Source: Metellina segmentata
Taxonomy: Eukaryota; Arthropoda; Arachnida; Araneae; Tetragnathidae
Direction: 5' to 3'
NCBI GenBank assembly: GCA_947359465.1
Contig: OX375878.1
Location: 84,723,877-84,787,876 of the forward strand
Length of the DNA: 64,000 nucleotides
The notes beneath the pieces were generated by a model. That model did not search any database, was not told the DNA's origin, and saw only the letters and a program-made list of their open reading frames with translations. Below are positions 1-10,537 of the stretch, in pieces. Each line of letters starts with the position of its first letter. The first letter of the stretch is position 1. The translations under genes and the position numbers were made by a program.

Positions 1-180
1 CAAACAAATGAATTGCTTATAATTAAAGACTATCAATTTATTTCCCCATATTATCAAGTATTTTGAATGTGGATTAATAAAATGCTTCAGCTTTTTCTAG
101 ATCCAATAAAGAATATGCTCTAGATGAAATTTCTCGAAAGAAATTTATTACATCGTATGCTCAATTGTTTAATACCTAGA
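1..180. other. No recognisable feature
   Basis: AT-rich sequence. I see no coding signature, terminal repeat or RNA-gene box here. Confidence 0.5.
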
Positions 181-418
181 CCGTGGTACATGGGGGCTGC
201 ATATTAAACCTGTCGTAGTCTCCTCAAGTTAGCGTGGAGTGGACGGTTGGAAAGTCAGATGCCACTTCAGGTGTTGATCGGTCAAGATTCATCATCTGAC
301 CATGGTTCAAAATTACGAGGTGTTGTCCTCTGACGTTTTCCTCCAAGACTGATCCCGGAACGGAGCCGATAGCCCGTTACTTTGCTACATTGCAACGTTA
401 ATTCAAGTACCTATTTAC
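181..418 (+). repeat. tRNA-derived SINE (family A), 5'-truncated
   Basis: The copy has the family core (GACCGTGG, then GGGGCTGCATATTAAA, then CTGTCGTAG) and the family 3' half: TCATCTGACCATGGTTCAAA, then TTACGAGGTGTTGTCCTC, GATCCCGGAACG, and an end resembling ACGTTAATT followed by TACC. The tRNA-like head is missing. It is more diverged than the copy at 63357-63694, so it is probably older. Confidence 0.75.
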
Positions 419-1376
419 CTGCTCAATTTCCAGACCCATGTGACGCTTTCGATTTTCAAAGAGGAAACTTGATTATACACGTACGCTTTTTATGTCACTG
501 CGAAAATAGTGGGAGTGAAAAAACGACAGGGCGAGAAAAATCCTTCGAAAGACCCCTGCTGAGGAACATAAGGACTCAATTAACGTCTATTGGAAAGTAA
601 GAACAAGTAAAAGGGGCGAAAAGAGCATTTTAAAAAGGAAACGCCCTCCTATAAAGTTTAACAACCAAGTATTATTAAGATTCATTTTATTTTGTACTAA
701 GGGGGGAAAGGTAAAAGAAAATGAAAATATTGATCACCGATACTTAGCGTGAAAAGTTTTAAATGCTGCCAATGCCAGTTTGGTAATAATGAGGATACAA
801 AATGTATACGCTCAGAGATATCGACATCTAGCCGAAGAACAGCAAGCCAAATCGAATTTTGAAAGTGTTTTCCTTTGGATCTTTCAAACGTAGAGTGCTT
901 AGTTGATCAATATGAAATGTCCTATTTCGCTCTTTATTTCCCGTGCCGATATCTTAATAAAATATAAACAAAATCTACACAATCAGTTCTGATTGCAATG
1001 CCGCTTTCTTTTTATCATTCCTCAATACAACGACGAAGAAAGTTTTCTTCGAAGAAATAAACTAATTTTGAATGAGATTCTAAGGAAACGTAGCAATGAT
1101 ATTTCAACCTCCATGGACTGAGTCTTGACAATATTTAGATGTTGCCGCAACATATGTAAAGAAATAGATTATATTAAGATGTAGTAGATTTATAAATATT
1201 AAAGTCTGGCCAACGAAGTAGACGAGGTCTTAATTTTATACCTAATCAGTCCAGTCCAATCAGTAGAGTGTACTATGTTGGGTTTTATAAGCAATGGTTG
1301 AACCAGTAGTAATATACTTGACGCTAGTTTGATAATTTTAAAATCAGATTTACGTATTTAACTCTCTGAGCATCAC
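419..1376. other. Unassigned intergenic sequence
   Basis: A 72-codon open frame at 382-600 starts inside the SINE and has no recognisable domain. The rest is AT-rich with no terminal repeats I could pair. Confidence 0.4.
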
Positions 1377-1530
1377 TGAGTGTGGTGCCAGTTCAGGTGC
1401 TACCTCGTCATCTGACCGTGGTTCAAAATTACGTGGTGTTGTCCTCGGATCTTCGCCTTAGAGTTCGATCCCGGACTGTCGTCAATAGCTCGTTGTCTTG
1501 TTCCAGTACGACGTTAATTAAAAACTACCA
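1377..1530 (+). repeat. SINE family A, 3' half only
   Basis: It begins at the GTGGTGCCAGTTCAGGTG block and runs through the CTCGTCATCTGACCGTGG, GATCCCGGACTGTCGTCAAT and ACGACGTTAATTAAAA blocks shared by the other copies. Head and core are absent, as expected of a 5'-truncated retroposed copy. Confidence 0.75.
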
Positions 1531-1589
1531 CAAAAGAACTGAGCATCACTAGATTTAAGAGCTGTGTAGTGTATTATTTCCGAAATGTC

Positions 1590-1695
1590 TATATAACTGC
1601 ATCCATTGGTTGATATAACAATAGAAATAATTCTAATGGTCCCAAGAAGATCAAAACTGATAAGGATACATGCAAGGAAGGCTGCAGGTAACAGA
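1590..1695 (-). repeat. Fragment of the dispersed ~330-bp repeat family
   Basis: The stretch CATCCATTGGTTGATATAAC followed by AGAAGATCAAAACTGATAAG is the reverse-strand version of the block seen at 14165-14230 (TTGGTTGAAAGAATCCTAG, then AGAAGATCAAAACTATTTAG). Only part of the unit is present. Confidence 0.5.
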
Positions 1696-2779
1696 ACTTA
1701 TTAATACGTGTTAATTCTCTCAAGGTTAATGGCGAACAAATCGTCAGAGCCCTGGTGCTCATCTAGATACATAACATAGTTTTAATAACTTCGTAAAACG
1801 TAATCCCCGCTGCTATGACTAATTTTGATTTTAAAACTTAAAAAAAAAAACTTTTTTCAAATACCTTGCTTATTTCATACAAATAACTAGCTTTACTTTA
1901 TTATATTAACTTTTACTTTGAAATTACTAAACTTTTTAAAATATACTTTAATAATGAGATAATGTTTAAGCATTTGAAAAGAGCAAATATATTTAGTTAT
2001 TTTGAAAGATGTGATAGGTTTTTAACGGCTCAATCGCAAACTTGCACCATTTAATGGAATATGTGTATCTGATGCTATGCGAATTATTTATTGTACCATA
2101 AAAAATACTTTGCTGGAATAGGCTTGATTTTCTTCCTCCAGAAAATTCTCGTTCTGTAATATTTGCGTCAGTTCAATGGGTTAGGAAACCCTCTTGTGAA
2201 AAATACAGCAGAAAATTTCTTATAAAAATAAAATTAGTCGGTCTGGTAAAGTAGATTACATGAGGATTAAAAGTTTAATTCACGTAAATTCTAGACGCCA
2301 TTTTTGAAAAAGAGGGAAAAGTGTCAGACTCAAACATACGTACAAAAAGTTAAGTTTAGTACCATGTTGAGAGCTGTTTAGCGCGACTGAAATAAAAAAT
2401 AGGCACAAGGTTTTATATTTAGAGGAAGGAAAGAATATTTTTGCTATCTTTTTCCACACATTCAATCAATCGCACCATGCACACAGAAAAGGAAATGTTG
2501 GAATATGTTTAAAAGAAATGCATGCAACCATGCTTAAAAAAATTCTCAATAAAGATGTTTTGGATAAACTAAACGATCCGGCCATTGTAGCTATTGTTTC
2601 GATAAGTAAATATTCCAGTTTCGATTTGCAAAGAATTCACTATTTAGAAATATTGTGAACAAAATAATTCTATCCCTCTGAGTGTCATGAGATTTCCAAG
2701 TAATGAAGTATTTTAAGTTTCCTCCACAGCACACAAACTGGATTAAAAAATCATATCTATTGATTGAAAGAATAATAAT
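1696..2779. other. Unassigned AT-rich sequence
   Basis: Two short open frames of 61-69 codons on the minus strand (2280-2465, 2591-2800) show no known motif and have the composition expected of chance in AT-rich DNA. I see no element ends. Confidence 0.4.
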
Positions 2780-3330
2780 AATATTGTTCACGAAGGTCAA
2801 AACTAGATCGAAGTGAAGAAGCGAGGACTGAAGGTTGCAAGATTGAAGGAGGTGAGGGTTTAACCTCCATGATGGTTTGAAGGTTTAACCTCCTGGTGGT
2901 TTATCTTAGCGTCGAAAATTGCTCTGTAATTTTCAGCGTTCAGTGTACAAACCTGCTCCAAACTGTCACTAGTTCTAGGCAAAATAAACTGTTTTCCATA
3001 CTTGATCTCTTCATCCCCCTGGAGTAATAGGATAGTTTTGTATGGATAAAATATCTCGTCCTTAGCGAAATTGACTATATCTTGAATGAGATACTCTGTC
3101 AAATAAAAGTCACAAAATATTCTGTTAAGGTGGTATCAATTTTGAAACAGTTGTCAAAGCCGTAAAGCAGTTTATTTATGGTAAATATTCGAAATTTTTA
3201 ATGCATAGTAGGTCAAACTGAGTCATGCAGGGAAGGCTGTAGGTTGTAGAAAAGACTGCAGGTTGCAGGAGGGAAATGTTCGTACGAAACCTTAAGAGGG
3301 ATATACTGTATACTGAAGGCTTTTAAACGA
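2780..3330. repeat. Scrambled copies of the dispersed repeat family
   Basis: This region holds GAAGGTCAAAACTAGATCGA and GCAGGGAAGGCTGTAGGTTG, motifs of the minus-strand unit also at 14000-14060. A short internal tandem duplication (GGTTTAACCTCC occurs twice, 2862-2895) is followed by CTGGTGGTTTATCTT, repeated at about 63282. The pieces are out of order relative to 13948-14290, so I treat them as a rearranged remnant. Confidence 0.45.
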
Positions 3331-3406
3331 AAATGCCTAGATGTATTCGGTATCACGTAAATTGTTGCATCAAATTCCAAGGCATTCTTGCAAAAGGACA
3401 CTTTTA

Positions 3407-3838
3407 GGCCCAGTGCACACATCCAGTTTTTCAACGTGCGGAAACGCAAATGCGGTCTGAGATACATTAGATTCAATGGAGTAGTGCACACATGCCACAG
3501 GTGCAGCACTTTCAACTTGAGTGTAATTTGTACCGCAGTTCTCCACGGTGCCGCACGGTCGCCGCACATATGCCTCCGTTCTGAAGTATCTGGTTTTCAC
3601 AAACAAATGGAATATAAATAATAATTAATAAATGGTTGTATCTAGTAACGTCTCTTTTGTTTCAAAATATACTTTTTTTGCACCAAGTAAGCGAAATAAA
3701 CACGTTTTCTTCGATAGAATATTTATCGCAAATGACGCGAAATGAGTTCGTGCGTCATTTCACGGTTATGAGTGCATTTTTGGGCTTCTGTGCCTCAGTG
3801 GCTCCGCACGTTGAAAAACCGGATGTGTGCACCGGGCC
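3407..3838. mobile_element. PIF/Harbinger-like MITE with 3-bp TTA duplication
   Basis: The 432-bp unit has long terminal inverted repeats. The left end reads GGCCCAGTGCACACATCC then GTTTTTCAACGTGCGGA; the reverse complement of the right end reads GGCCCGGTGCACACATCC then GGTTTTTCAACGTGCGGA. Both ends are flanked by TTA (3404-3406 and 3839-3841), the target size and composition typical of PIF/Harbinger elements. Open frames on both strands inside are by-products of the inverted repeats and encode nothing recognisable, so it is non-autonomous. The superfamily rests on the duplication and end sequence alone; another TWA-type family is possible. Confidence 0.7.
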
Positions 3839-3959
3839 TTAAGAAGATAAAAACGGGCAATCCCTTTTAGCCCTCCCTTTCTGTTCAACAAAAATAAGCA
3901 TACGGGCATCGAATTTTCATCTCTCCTATCTGTACGTTGCAGTTTTTCCCAGTAAAATT

Positions 3960-4860
3960 TCCAGACTTATCTGCAAAGAGACTGGAGAAAAAAGGAATCA
4001 CGAGGACATTTCCCAGCGAAACAATTCGGCCCCGATGTGCAGGGAGAGCCTTCGCCTGAACCCTTCCAGAGATTTCCAGTCGATAACTGGCGGAAAGAAC
4101 AAAAAGGTGAACATGAAACGACGACGTTTGAGAATGAAGAAGCGGGGGAAGCGAAGGCGAGAAATACGAACGGGGAAGGGGGGGTCGAGAGAATAGGGAA
4201 TCGGGGACAAATCAAAATGATAAAAGAAAACACTCCAATCTGAAAAGGACAGAGAGAAGGGGAGGGAGCAGATAAAACAGCGACAGCGCGACGCTGCAGG
4301 AGACAAGTGATACAGAGAGCGAAAACTCGAGTTTATGCGCGAATGGAAGGATTTGGGAGGACACAAAACTGAAAAATGAAAGCGACGCTTCTTTCTTTGC
4401 TGCTTCTTTTATTTCCTGTTTTTTAATGCATCGAGTTTTATTCCTGCAGGATCTAGTGTCTCTGCGGATGCCCCTCGGGAAGCGGGATCCTGCGACACAG
4501 ATGCGGCCCGTCGCAGGTGGTATTTTCTGGCCCCGGGATTAGCGAGGATCGGCTCGACAGACGTCCTCTGCCCGTGCCCCCATCTGGAACTTCATTACGA
4601 ATCCCACCCCTGCGGACACTCCCGACACCCCCTTTCGCTCCGCCGCGTGCATAATGGCTCCGCGATCTCCCTTGTCCTCTTCTGTCCTCTTCCTCCGTTG
4701 GGGGGAAAGAGAGGACTCTTGCTCGTGCGGTGTTTAATTCTTTCCGTCCTCTTCTCTCCTTCCTTTTTGAATGGTTGTGTTAACTCTTCCAATTTAACGC
4801 TTTGTTTCTTTCCGTTGCGGATTCTTTTTTGAATCGAGTGAGAGATGAAAAATGTTCCCT
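3960..4860. other. GC-rich, CpG-containing island
   Basis: Composition changes sharply from the AT-rich surroundings, with many CpG dinucleotides and long purine-only and pyrimidine-only runs (for example 4130-4265 purines). Open frames up to 122 codons exist on both strands (minus 3998-4366, plus 4037-4243), but their low-complexity Lys/Glu/Arg or Phe/Ser/Pro products are what purine or pyrimidine runs give. It contains CCCCGGGATTAG at 4531-4542, shared exactly with the island at 18130-18720. It may be a regulatory island, CpG island or old exon-bearing DNA; I cannot tell which. Confidence 0.5.
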
Positions 4861-5789
4861 GAGTTTTTAATCTCGGTTTCTCGTTAAGACTCTGGTCGAG
4901 GGTAAGAATTAATTTGGTAATGTTTTTAATCTCCCCTTTTTTTTTCGGAGTAGTATCAATTTCATTCCCCTTGATTAGTTTTTAAAGCCGGCCTTTTCTG
5001 TCGAACGTTCATTTAACGCTCTGGAATGAGAAATGGAAAAAGATTTTTCAAAACAATAGCGTAGTCCATTTATTTTCTAGCGCTGTTATCATGTATCAAT
5101 ATGCTGTAAAGTTGAGACGTTAATTTACGCTAGAGCAGTGATTTCTAAGCTAGCGCAAGAAGTGCTACTTTAGTTCCACTGCGTGCATACTTTCAGAGCA
5201 TTGAACATTATTTGGTACAAAATAAAACGCACAATTATTTGAAGTGTGTTCAATTTTTGACTAAACTTTCTATAAGTTGGGTACAAATTAAATTTGATTT
5301 GATAAAATATGTGGAATGTATACATATACACATTACTTTATTAGCAGTTTAAAATAGAACATTTATACATACCGTATAGTTATAACCTGAATGCGAGAGT
5401 AGTTAATTTGTAATATTTTGCTTTGTTGTTTAGATTTCATAATTTTATTTAATATTTTATTTTGTGAAATACAAAATTAATTACAATCTAAAGCTTTCGA
5501 TGTAGTTATATTGCTAAAATATTTAATATTTATGTAACTATTTAGGAACTAGCTAAACACTTAATTTTATGCACTTGTTTTTTGATTCGAAGTTTTTTTT
5601 GTGTGTTACTACTTTTACTTCTCAATCAAAAGATACTCTTGCAAATTACTGTGATATTTGCTTATGATCCAGCGTCTAAAATTAATTTTTTTTGCCTCGA
5701 CTATTTTATTTACAAATTACTATCGATTCTCCGACATTTTTTAGTTAAATAATGCCAACCTTTTCTCCATCTTACAACTTTAAGATGTA
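4861..5789. other. Unassigned AT-rich sequence
   Basis: No open frame above chance and no paired terminal repeats are visible. Composition is strongly AT, especially 5300-5700. Confidence 0.4.
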
Positions 5790-7135
5790 TGTCCCGAACT
5801 GATTAGTCTTAGTGCATCAAGAGAGCCACGGCCACTCTGGAGAGTCATACCAAATCAAATCTCTACTCTGGCGAAATCCCTCTTTTTTTCATAATGATAG
5901 CACATGACTCTGAAATATAACTACAATCTAAAAGTGACAGTAAACTTTAATCCTCTGAGGATCTTGCACGCATTATTCCACCTCACAGCTTGCTGTTTAA
6001 CCTGCATTGACTTAAAGCCAATTTCAGATTTCTTGACCAATAGAATCCTACCTAGGATTCTTTTAACGAATAGATGTGTATATTTAATCATAAAGGTCAT
6101 TGTATTACATCAAAGGCCTTCGTGACAATCACGAGAGTCATAGCGCTCAGCAGCGTCAAATTAAATTAAATTCCTTCTCTAATAAATTCCATTTATTTTT
6201 CACGCTGGTACCCTATGACTCTTTTAAGTATAATTATAATCTAATGGTGATATTAAACTTAAATCCCCTGAGAATGATGCACGCATTATTCCTCCATACA
6301 CCTTGCAGTTTACCCTGCATGACTTCTAATCAATTTTAGATTTCATGACCAACAGAATTCTATCTAGGATTCTTTGAACCAATAGATGTGAATGTTTAAT
6401 CATCAAATGTGTTGAAAGATAAAAGCAAAGGACTGTACTTAGAAATCTTCTTGAGCATTATAAGTGTCATAGCGCTCTGGAGCGTCATGCCGACCAACCG
6501 TCCTGGTGGATAAGGTATTAGCCTCTAGATAGGAAGGTTCCAGATTCGAATCCGGGTCAGTGAATGAATTTTTGAAATCGAATGGTATAGAGGCGGTTGA
6601 TGCACCTTAAATCTATCGTGGCTGACATTCTTCACGTTGAGTTGGTGTGAAAGTTTGGAGAGTGGGGTGCCAGCTTAGGTGTTGCCTCGTCATCTGACCG
6701 TGGTTCAAATTTACTTGATGTTGTCTTCGAATCTTTCACTTAGGGGATTGATCCCGGGCCTTCGTCAATAACCCGTTGTGTTACTCTAGTAAGACGTTAA
6801 ATAAAATTGCCTACCTAGAGCGTCAACCCAAATCAAATTTCTACTCTAACAAAATCTGTCTATTTTTTTTTCATATTGGTACCTATAGCTCTTTCAAAGA
6901 TTATCATAATCTAAAGATTACAGAAAACTTTAACCTTCTGAGGATCATGCGTACATTATTACACCATACAACTTACAGGTTACCTTACATGACTTAAATC
7001 CAATATTAGACTTCTTGACCAATATAATCCTATCAAGCATTCTTTCAACTAATAGATGTGGATAATCAATCATTAAGCGTATTGTAGAATAAAATCTAAA
7101 GGACTTACTTATAAATCCTGGGACGGTCATAGGGT
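5790..7135 (+). repeat. Three-unit array of a ~330-bp repeat
   Basis: Units start near 5790, 6131 and 6470 (the last continuing after a SINE at 6818). Each has in order a GCGCTCTGGAGCGTCAT-like block, AAATCAAATTTCTACTC, a T-run, ATAATCTAAAG, CCTCTGAGGATCATGC, GCATTATTCC, TTCTTGACCAATAGAATCC and AACCAATAGATGTG followed by TTTAATCAT. Units differ by many substitutions and small indels, so the array is old. Related single units lie at 8150-8657 (plus) and 13948-14290 (minus). I do not recognise the family and see no coding capacity. Confidence 0.65.
6488..6817 (+). repeat. Full-length tRNA-derived SINE (family A) in the repeat array
   Basis: The head carries RNA polymerase III-type boxes: TGGATAAGGTATTAGCC as box A and AGATTCGAATCCGGG as box B. 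Core and 3' domain follow, ending near ACGTTAAATAAAATTGCC. The target duplication GAGCGTCA lies at 6480-6487 and 6818-6825, and removing the SINE restores an uninterrupted repeat unit. This is direct evidence that it inserted into a pre-existing array. Mutations in the tail suggest moderate age. Confidence 0.85.
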
Positions 7136-7199
7136 AAATTATATCTATTCATTTAGTTCTTGCAAAACCTAAATTTGTTTCCAAAACGAAACCCTAAGA

Positions 7200-8080
7200 A
7201 AAATGGTTGGGGAAATGGTTTCAGAACGCACCTTTTAAAGTCTTATTTCATTCAATCCCATTTCGATGCCTTGTATTATCTTTTGTAATTCGCCGTCGAA
7301 AACTACACGCATCCTTTTCTCTCAAAGCAGTCCTCTCCTCCTCATCAAGAAACAACGCCGCCGCCGCCTCATTTGCAGCCGGGTACCATTTTTCCACCCA
7401 GGCAGCATCGCAGCATGGGTGAAAAATAATGACCCGGGGAAAAACCATTAAAGAACAAGGAGGCGGGAGAGCCCACATAATTACAGCGAACCATTTGACG
7501 CCCTTCAAAGTAAATAGTAAATAAAAGAATCCCCCGCATCGAAGAAGAGATCGATTCCGCAGCGAAGTTTATGAATTCATTCGAGAGTTGTGGTGAAGCA
7601 GCGATCTCAGGGGTGGCCCATCGATCATTCCGGGAATCTGACACGGAGACATGCGATTCGCCATCCGATTCCCTCTCCGAGCCCCGAACAATTAATTTCT
7701 CTCGGCCGCCCCAGGCCTAATTCTGCACGGGGGGCGGGATTCATTCATCTTGTTGCGCAGCGTCTTCCTGTCAAAGGTCTCGCAAACACTGAGGTTCGAT
7801 CCATCCGTCAATTTCCAAAAAGAGCCGGGACGGAGCCTCCCGTGTGTGCCAGCCGTGAAAAATTGTTTCCAGGCAATTAATGCCATCCGGAGTGTGCGAT
7901 GGTATGCTGAGCTGGAAGGGAAGGATGAACGCGTGTGTGGGTGCGTCGTCTGGAGCAGTCTTTCATACTTGATTGACAGCAGACCTGGAAGTTAGTCAAT
8001 TGAGAAGAAAGTTCAGCATCGGCGTAATGCGAGAGGAAATGGCTTGTAGACAGTGCGCTAGTGTCGGAATTCAGAACTGA
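7200..8080. other. GC-rich, CpG-containing island
   Basis: It is markedly richer in GC than its flanks, with several AATTA-type sites (7474, 7691) among CCGGGG-type runs. Overlapping open frames of 61-96 codons on both strands show no recognised domain and no consistent frame. It sits between repeat arrays and contains no obvious repeat itself, so it may be unique host sequence such as regulatory DNA or a decayed exon. Confidence 0.45.
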
Positions 8081-8083
8081 TTT

Positions 8084-8120
8084 GGTTAACCCTCTGAAGG
8101 AGCCCTTCAGAGGGCTAACC
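8084..8120. repeat. 17-bp-stem inverted repeat
   Basis: The arms GGTTAACCCTCTGAAGG and CCTTCAGAGGGCTAACC pair over 17 bp with one mismatch around a 3-nt loop (AGC). It lies at the boundary between the GC-rich island and a repeat unit. Confidence 0.8.
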
Positions 8121-8149
8121 CCCCTCCCCCCCTAGTCTTTCCTGCGCGA

Positions 8150-8657
8150 ACCTTAACCAGTATTGACCTCTTCGATCTATGATAGCTTGATGTTAGAATT
8201 GTTTCAAACAACTATGGAATTTAATGTGGGGTAAGAACACTTGAAAACATCCTGACACTCAGAGCTCTAGCCCTATGAAGAGATAATTAGTATAATTAGT
8301 TTAATCCAACCTAGTATAATTCTATAATTCATTACCTAGAAACCAGGAGTCTTCCCTGCATAAATCCTATCCAGTATCGATCTATTTGACCAATAGATGC
8401 AAGGAATATTTCAACCAATAGATGAGATTATTTAGGTAATCAATGTGATGTGGGGTATAAACAACACTACATTCCTCGTAAACTTCGTGACGTTCAGAGC
8501 TCCAGCACTCCAAGGGTTAACACTTACAGTTCCACCCTGCAACGTGCAGTCGTTCCTGTATATCTACTAACCAGCTTTGACCGTCTTTACCGATTGTGCT
8601 TAGGATTGTTTCAACCAATACAAATATGGTTATTTAGTCATTAAATGTGATGTGGAG
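8150..8657 (+). repeat. Dispersed ~330-bp repeat units, left flank of the pogo locus
   Basis: It contains TATTTGACCAATAGATGC, TTTCAACCAATAGATGAG, TGATGTGGGGTATAAACAAC and GTTCAGAGCTCCAGCACTC, matching the array at 5790-7135 and, in reverse orientation, 13948-14290. About one and a half units are present. The first pogo-like element interrupts it in the GATGTGGAG block. Confidence 0.6.
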
Positions 8658-8659
8658 TA

Positions 8660-10384
8660 GTGAAAGATGAGGCACAGTGTTACATGAGGTAGAGTGTTAC
8701 AGTCAATTTCATTTTAAAGGAGTATGAAAATTAGCTCCAGTTTGTTTATAATCTTGTTAGCCATCTTGTTTTCCAGAACATGTGTTTTTGAAAGAATTAG
8801 CATCATTAGTTACATTTCTGTAAGCAAATCTTTATTTTTGCATGTTGAAAGTAAAATGTAATGTGTTTGTAATTTAAATTATCTTTATTCATGAGTGGAG
8901 CTTATTTTAAACTGAATACTAATTTAGTAGTAAAGCTAATTATGTTTAACTTCTGTTGAGTTAAAACAGATGATCTAAATTCACACTATGTAGGCATAAA
9001 AAATTTTGTTACAAGCTATGTCAGATGGGGTACAGAGCGTTACAGAATGAAATGAAGCACACTGTTACATACATAATTTGTCCATTTAACAAATTAAAAA
9101 CAAGCATATGTTTTACAATGTAAATTTTATTCTCTTATAGCTCTGCATTTTACATTTAAAAATTTTTAATTATAAATATGAATGATAACATAAACAAATT
9201 GGATAATTTTTCCAAAAGCTTTTTCTCCATATAGGTTTGCATATTTTTTAAGTGATGTTTACAGTCTTTCTGTACATAATTAGAAGTTTTATTTTTGTTA
9301 ATTCATTCGAAACATTTACAAGCTAACGAAATTATGTCTCCGCAAGAAGTAAGGTCTTTGCCTAAAGCCCCACCCCGAAAAACTGCTCAAAATAGATGAT
9401 GGGGAAAATGTTGTATCTTGACTGTTACACCAGTTAAAAATATGATTACAGAGGAAATATTGAAAAGGAAAAAGCACTAAACCCTAAAAAGAGCGAAATT
9501 CCCAAGAAACGAGCCAAAGCGAACAAGAGGCATAATTATACCGAGATATCATAAACGAAAGATGAAGATTTACCGTCTTATGCTGATAGTTATATACATC
9601 TCTTTTTCAGAATTGCAATCAGACATTGCTGTAGACGACAACCATTAACAATGGCGATTACGTTATAGTTGAAAAACACATTAAAGAACATAAAATTCAC
9701 TATTTGGGAAGTTGCTAATCAGAACAATGTTGATTTTGAAGTGTTGTACTTCCATTGAAATGTTTCCATCCCATAAATTTCCACGAACAAATAAAGTTTA
9801 TTCATTTCAAAAATCAAAATCATTGCCAAACTTCCTCTCCCACTTCCAACAAGAGGGACAGTGACAAAAGCAGAAATTATGCTTTTCCCTGTGGATTTAA
9901 CTTGCTATCAAAATCTAAAATAAGTTTACAATTTCTTTAATCTTATTCTATCATCTACTTTATAACGGTAGGCTACAACCATTGCTATGGTTTTCCTCAC
10001 ATTTAAAGATGTTCAAGTACGCGTAAACTAATCATTACTGTTTTTAGTATTTCATTTTAAGCCTGCTTAAAGAATCATTAGATATCTGTATAATTCAATT
10101 AAAATTAATTGTAATAAAAGGCCCTTCTTTATATTTACTCTTACTATTATAACTTAACACTATACCCCGACAGTAGGGTACAATGTTGCAATGTACATCA
10201 CTACCAAAAACATTAAATACTGAAAATAAATGTTACTGTTTTTAATTTTAATGATATTTAAGATGTACATATGTTAGAGATCAAAGATAATTTTAAGGAC
10301 TTTGTTTGCTTCATATAGTAGATGCATATCTTGATGTCACAGCTGGAAATAAAAAAAATGTGTAACACTGTGCCCCACATTCAC
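8660..10384. mobile_element. Pogo-like DNA transposon copy 1, non-autonomous
   Basis: The ends read GTGAAAGATGAGGCACAG and, reverse-complemented on the right, GTGAATGTGGGGCACAG, each followed by TGTTAC. TA lies outside both (8658-8659, 10385-10386), the Tc1/mariner/pogo target. Further GTGTTAC-type motifs occur near 8700, 9035, 9055 and 10160. Inside, 9450-9750 carries a decayed C-terminal coding stretch: a basic segment containing ALNPKKSEIPKKRAKANK, then DYVIVEKHIKEHKIHYLG, like the tail of pogo/jerky-type transposases. No catalytic domain remains, so this is a deletion derivative. Superfamily is inferred from target, ends and tail. Confidence 0.7.
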
Positions 10385-10386
10385 TA

Positions 10387-10537
10387 ATGGGAAATCACAT
10401 GACTCTCAGACTGTTATTGAAGAACAAACACACATCTATATATCATGGGCACTATGCAAAAATCGCATATCTGGAATATAGATGTTTTTCCCTAGTTACA
10501 TTTTCTAGAGTTCTGAGCGCCATGACATTTTCTATTG
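10387..10537. other. Spacer between two inverted pogo-like elements
   Basis: About 150 bp separates the facing elements. Both sides carry ATCACATGACTCTCAG-like or CTGAGCGCCATGAC-like blocks in opposite sense, suggesting the host repeat was itself in inverted orientation here. Confidence 0.4.

Noticed and set aside
3213..3621. Open frames of 77-118 codons on both strands
   Set aside because: They overlap each other and the inverted repeats of the MITE; no domain.
3998..4366. 122-codon minus-strand frame in the first GC-rich island
   Set aside because: Ser/Phe/Arg-rich product expected from a pyrimidine run, with competing frames on the other strand; no domain, start context or splice signals.
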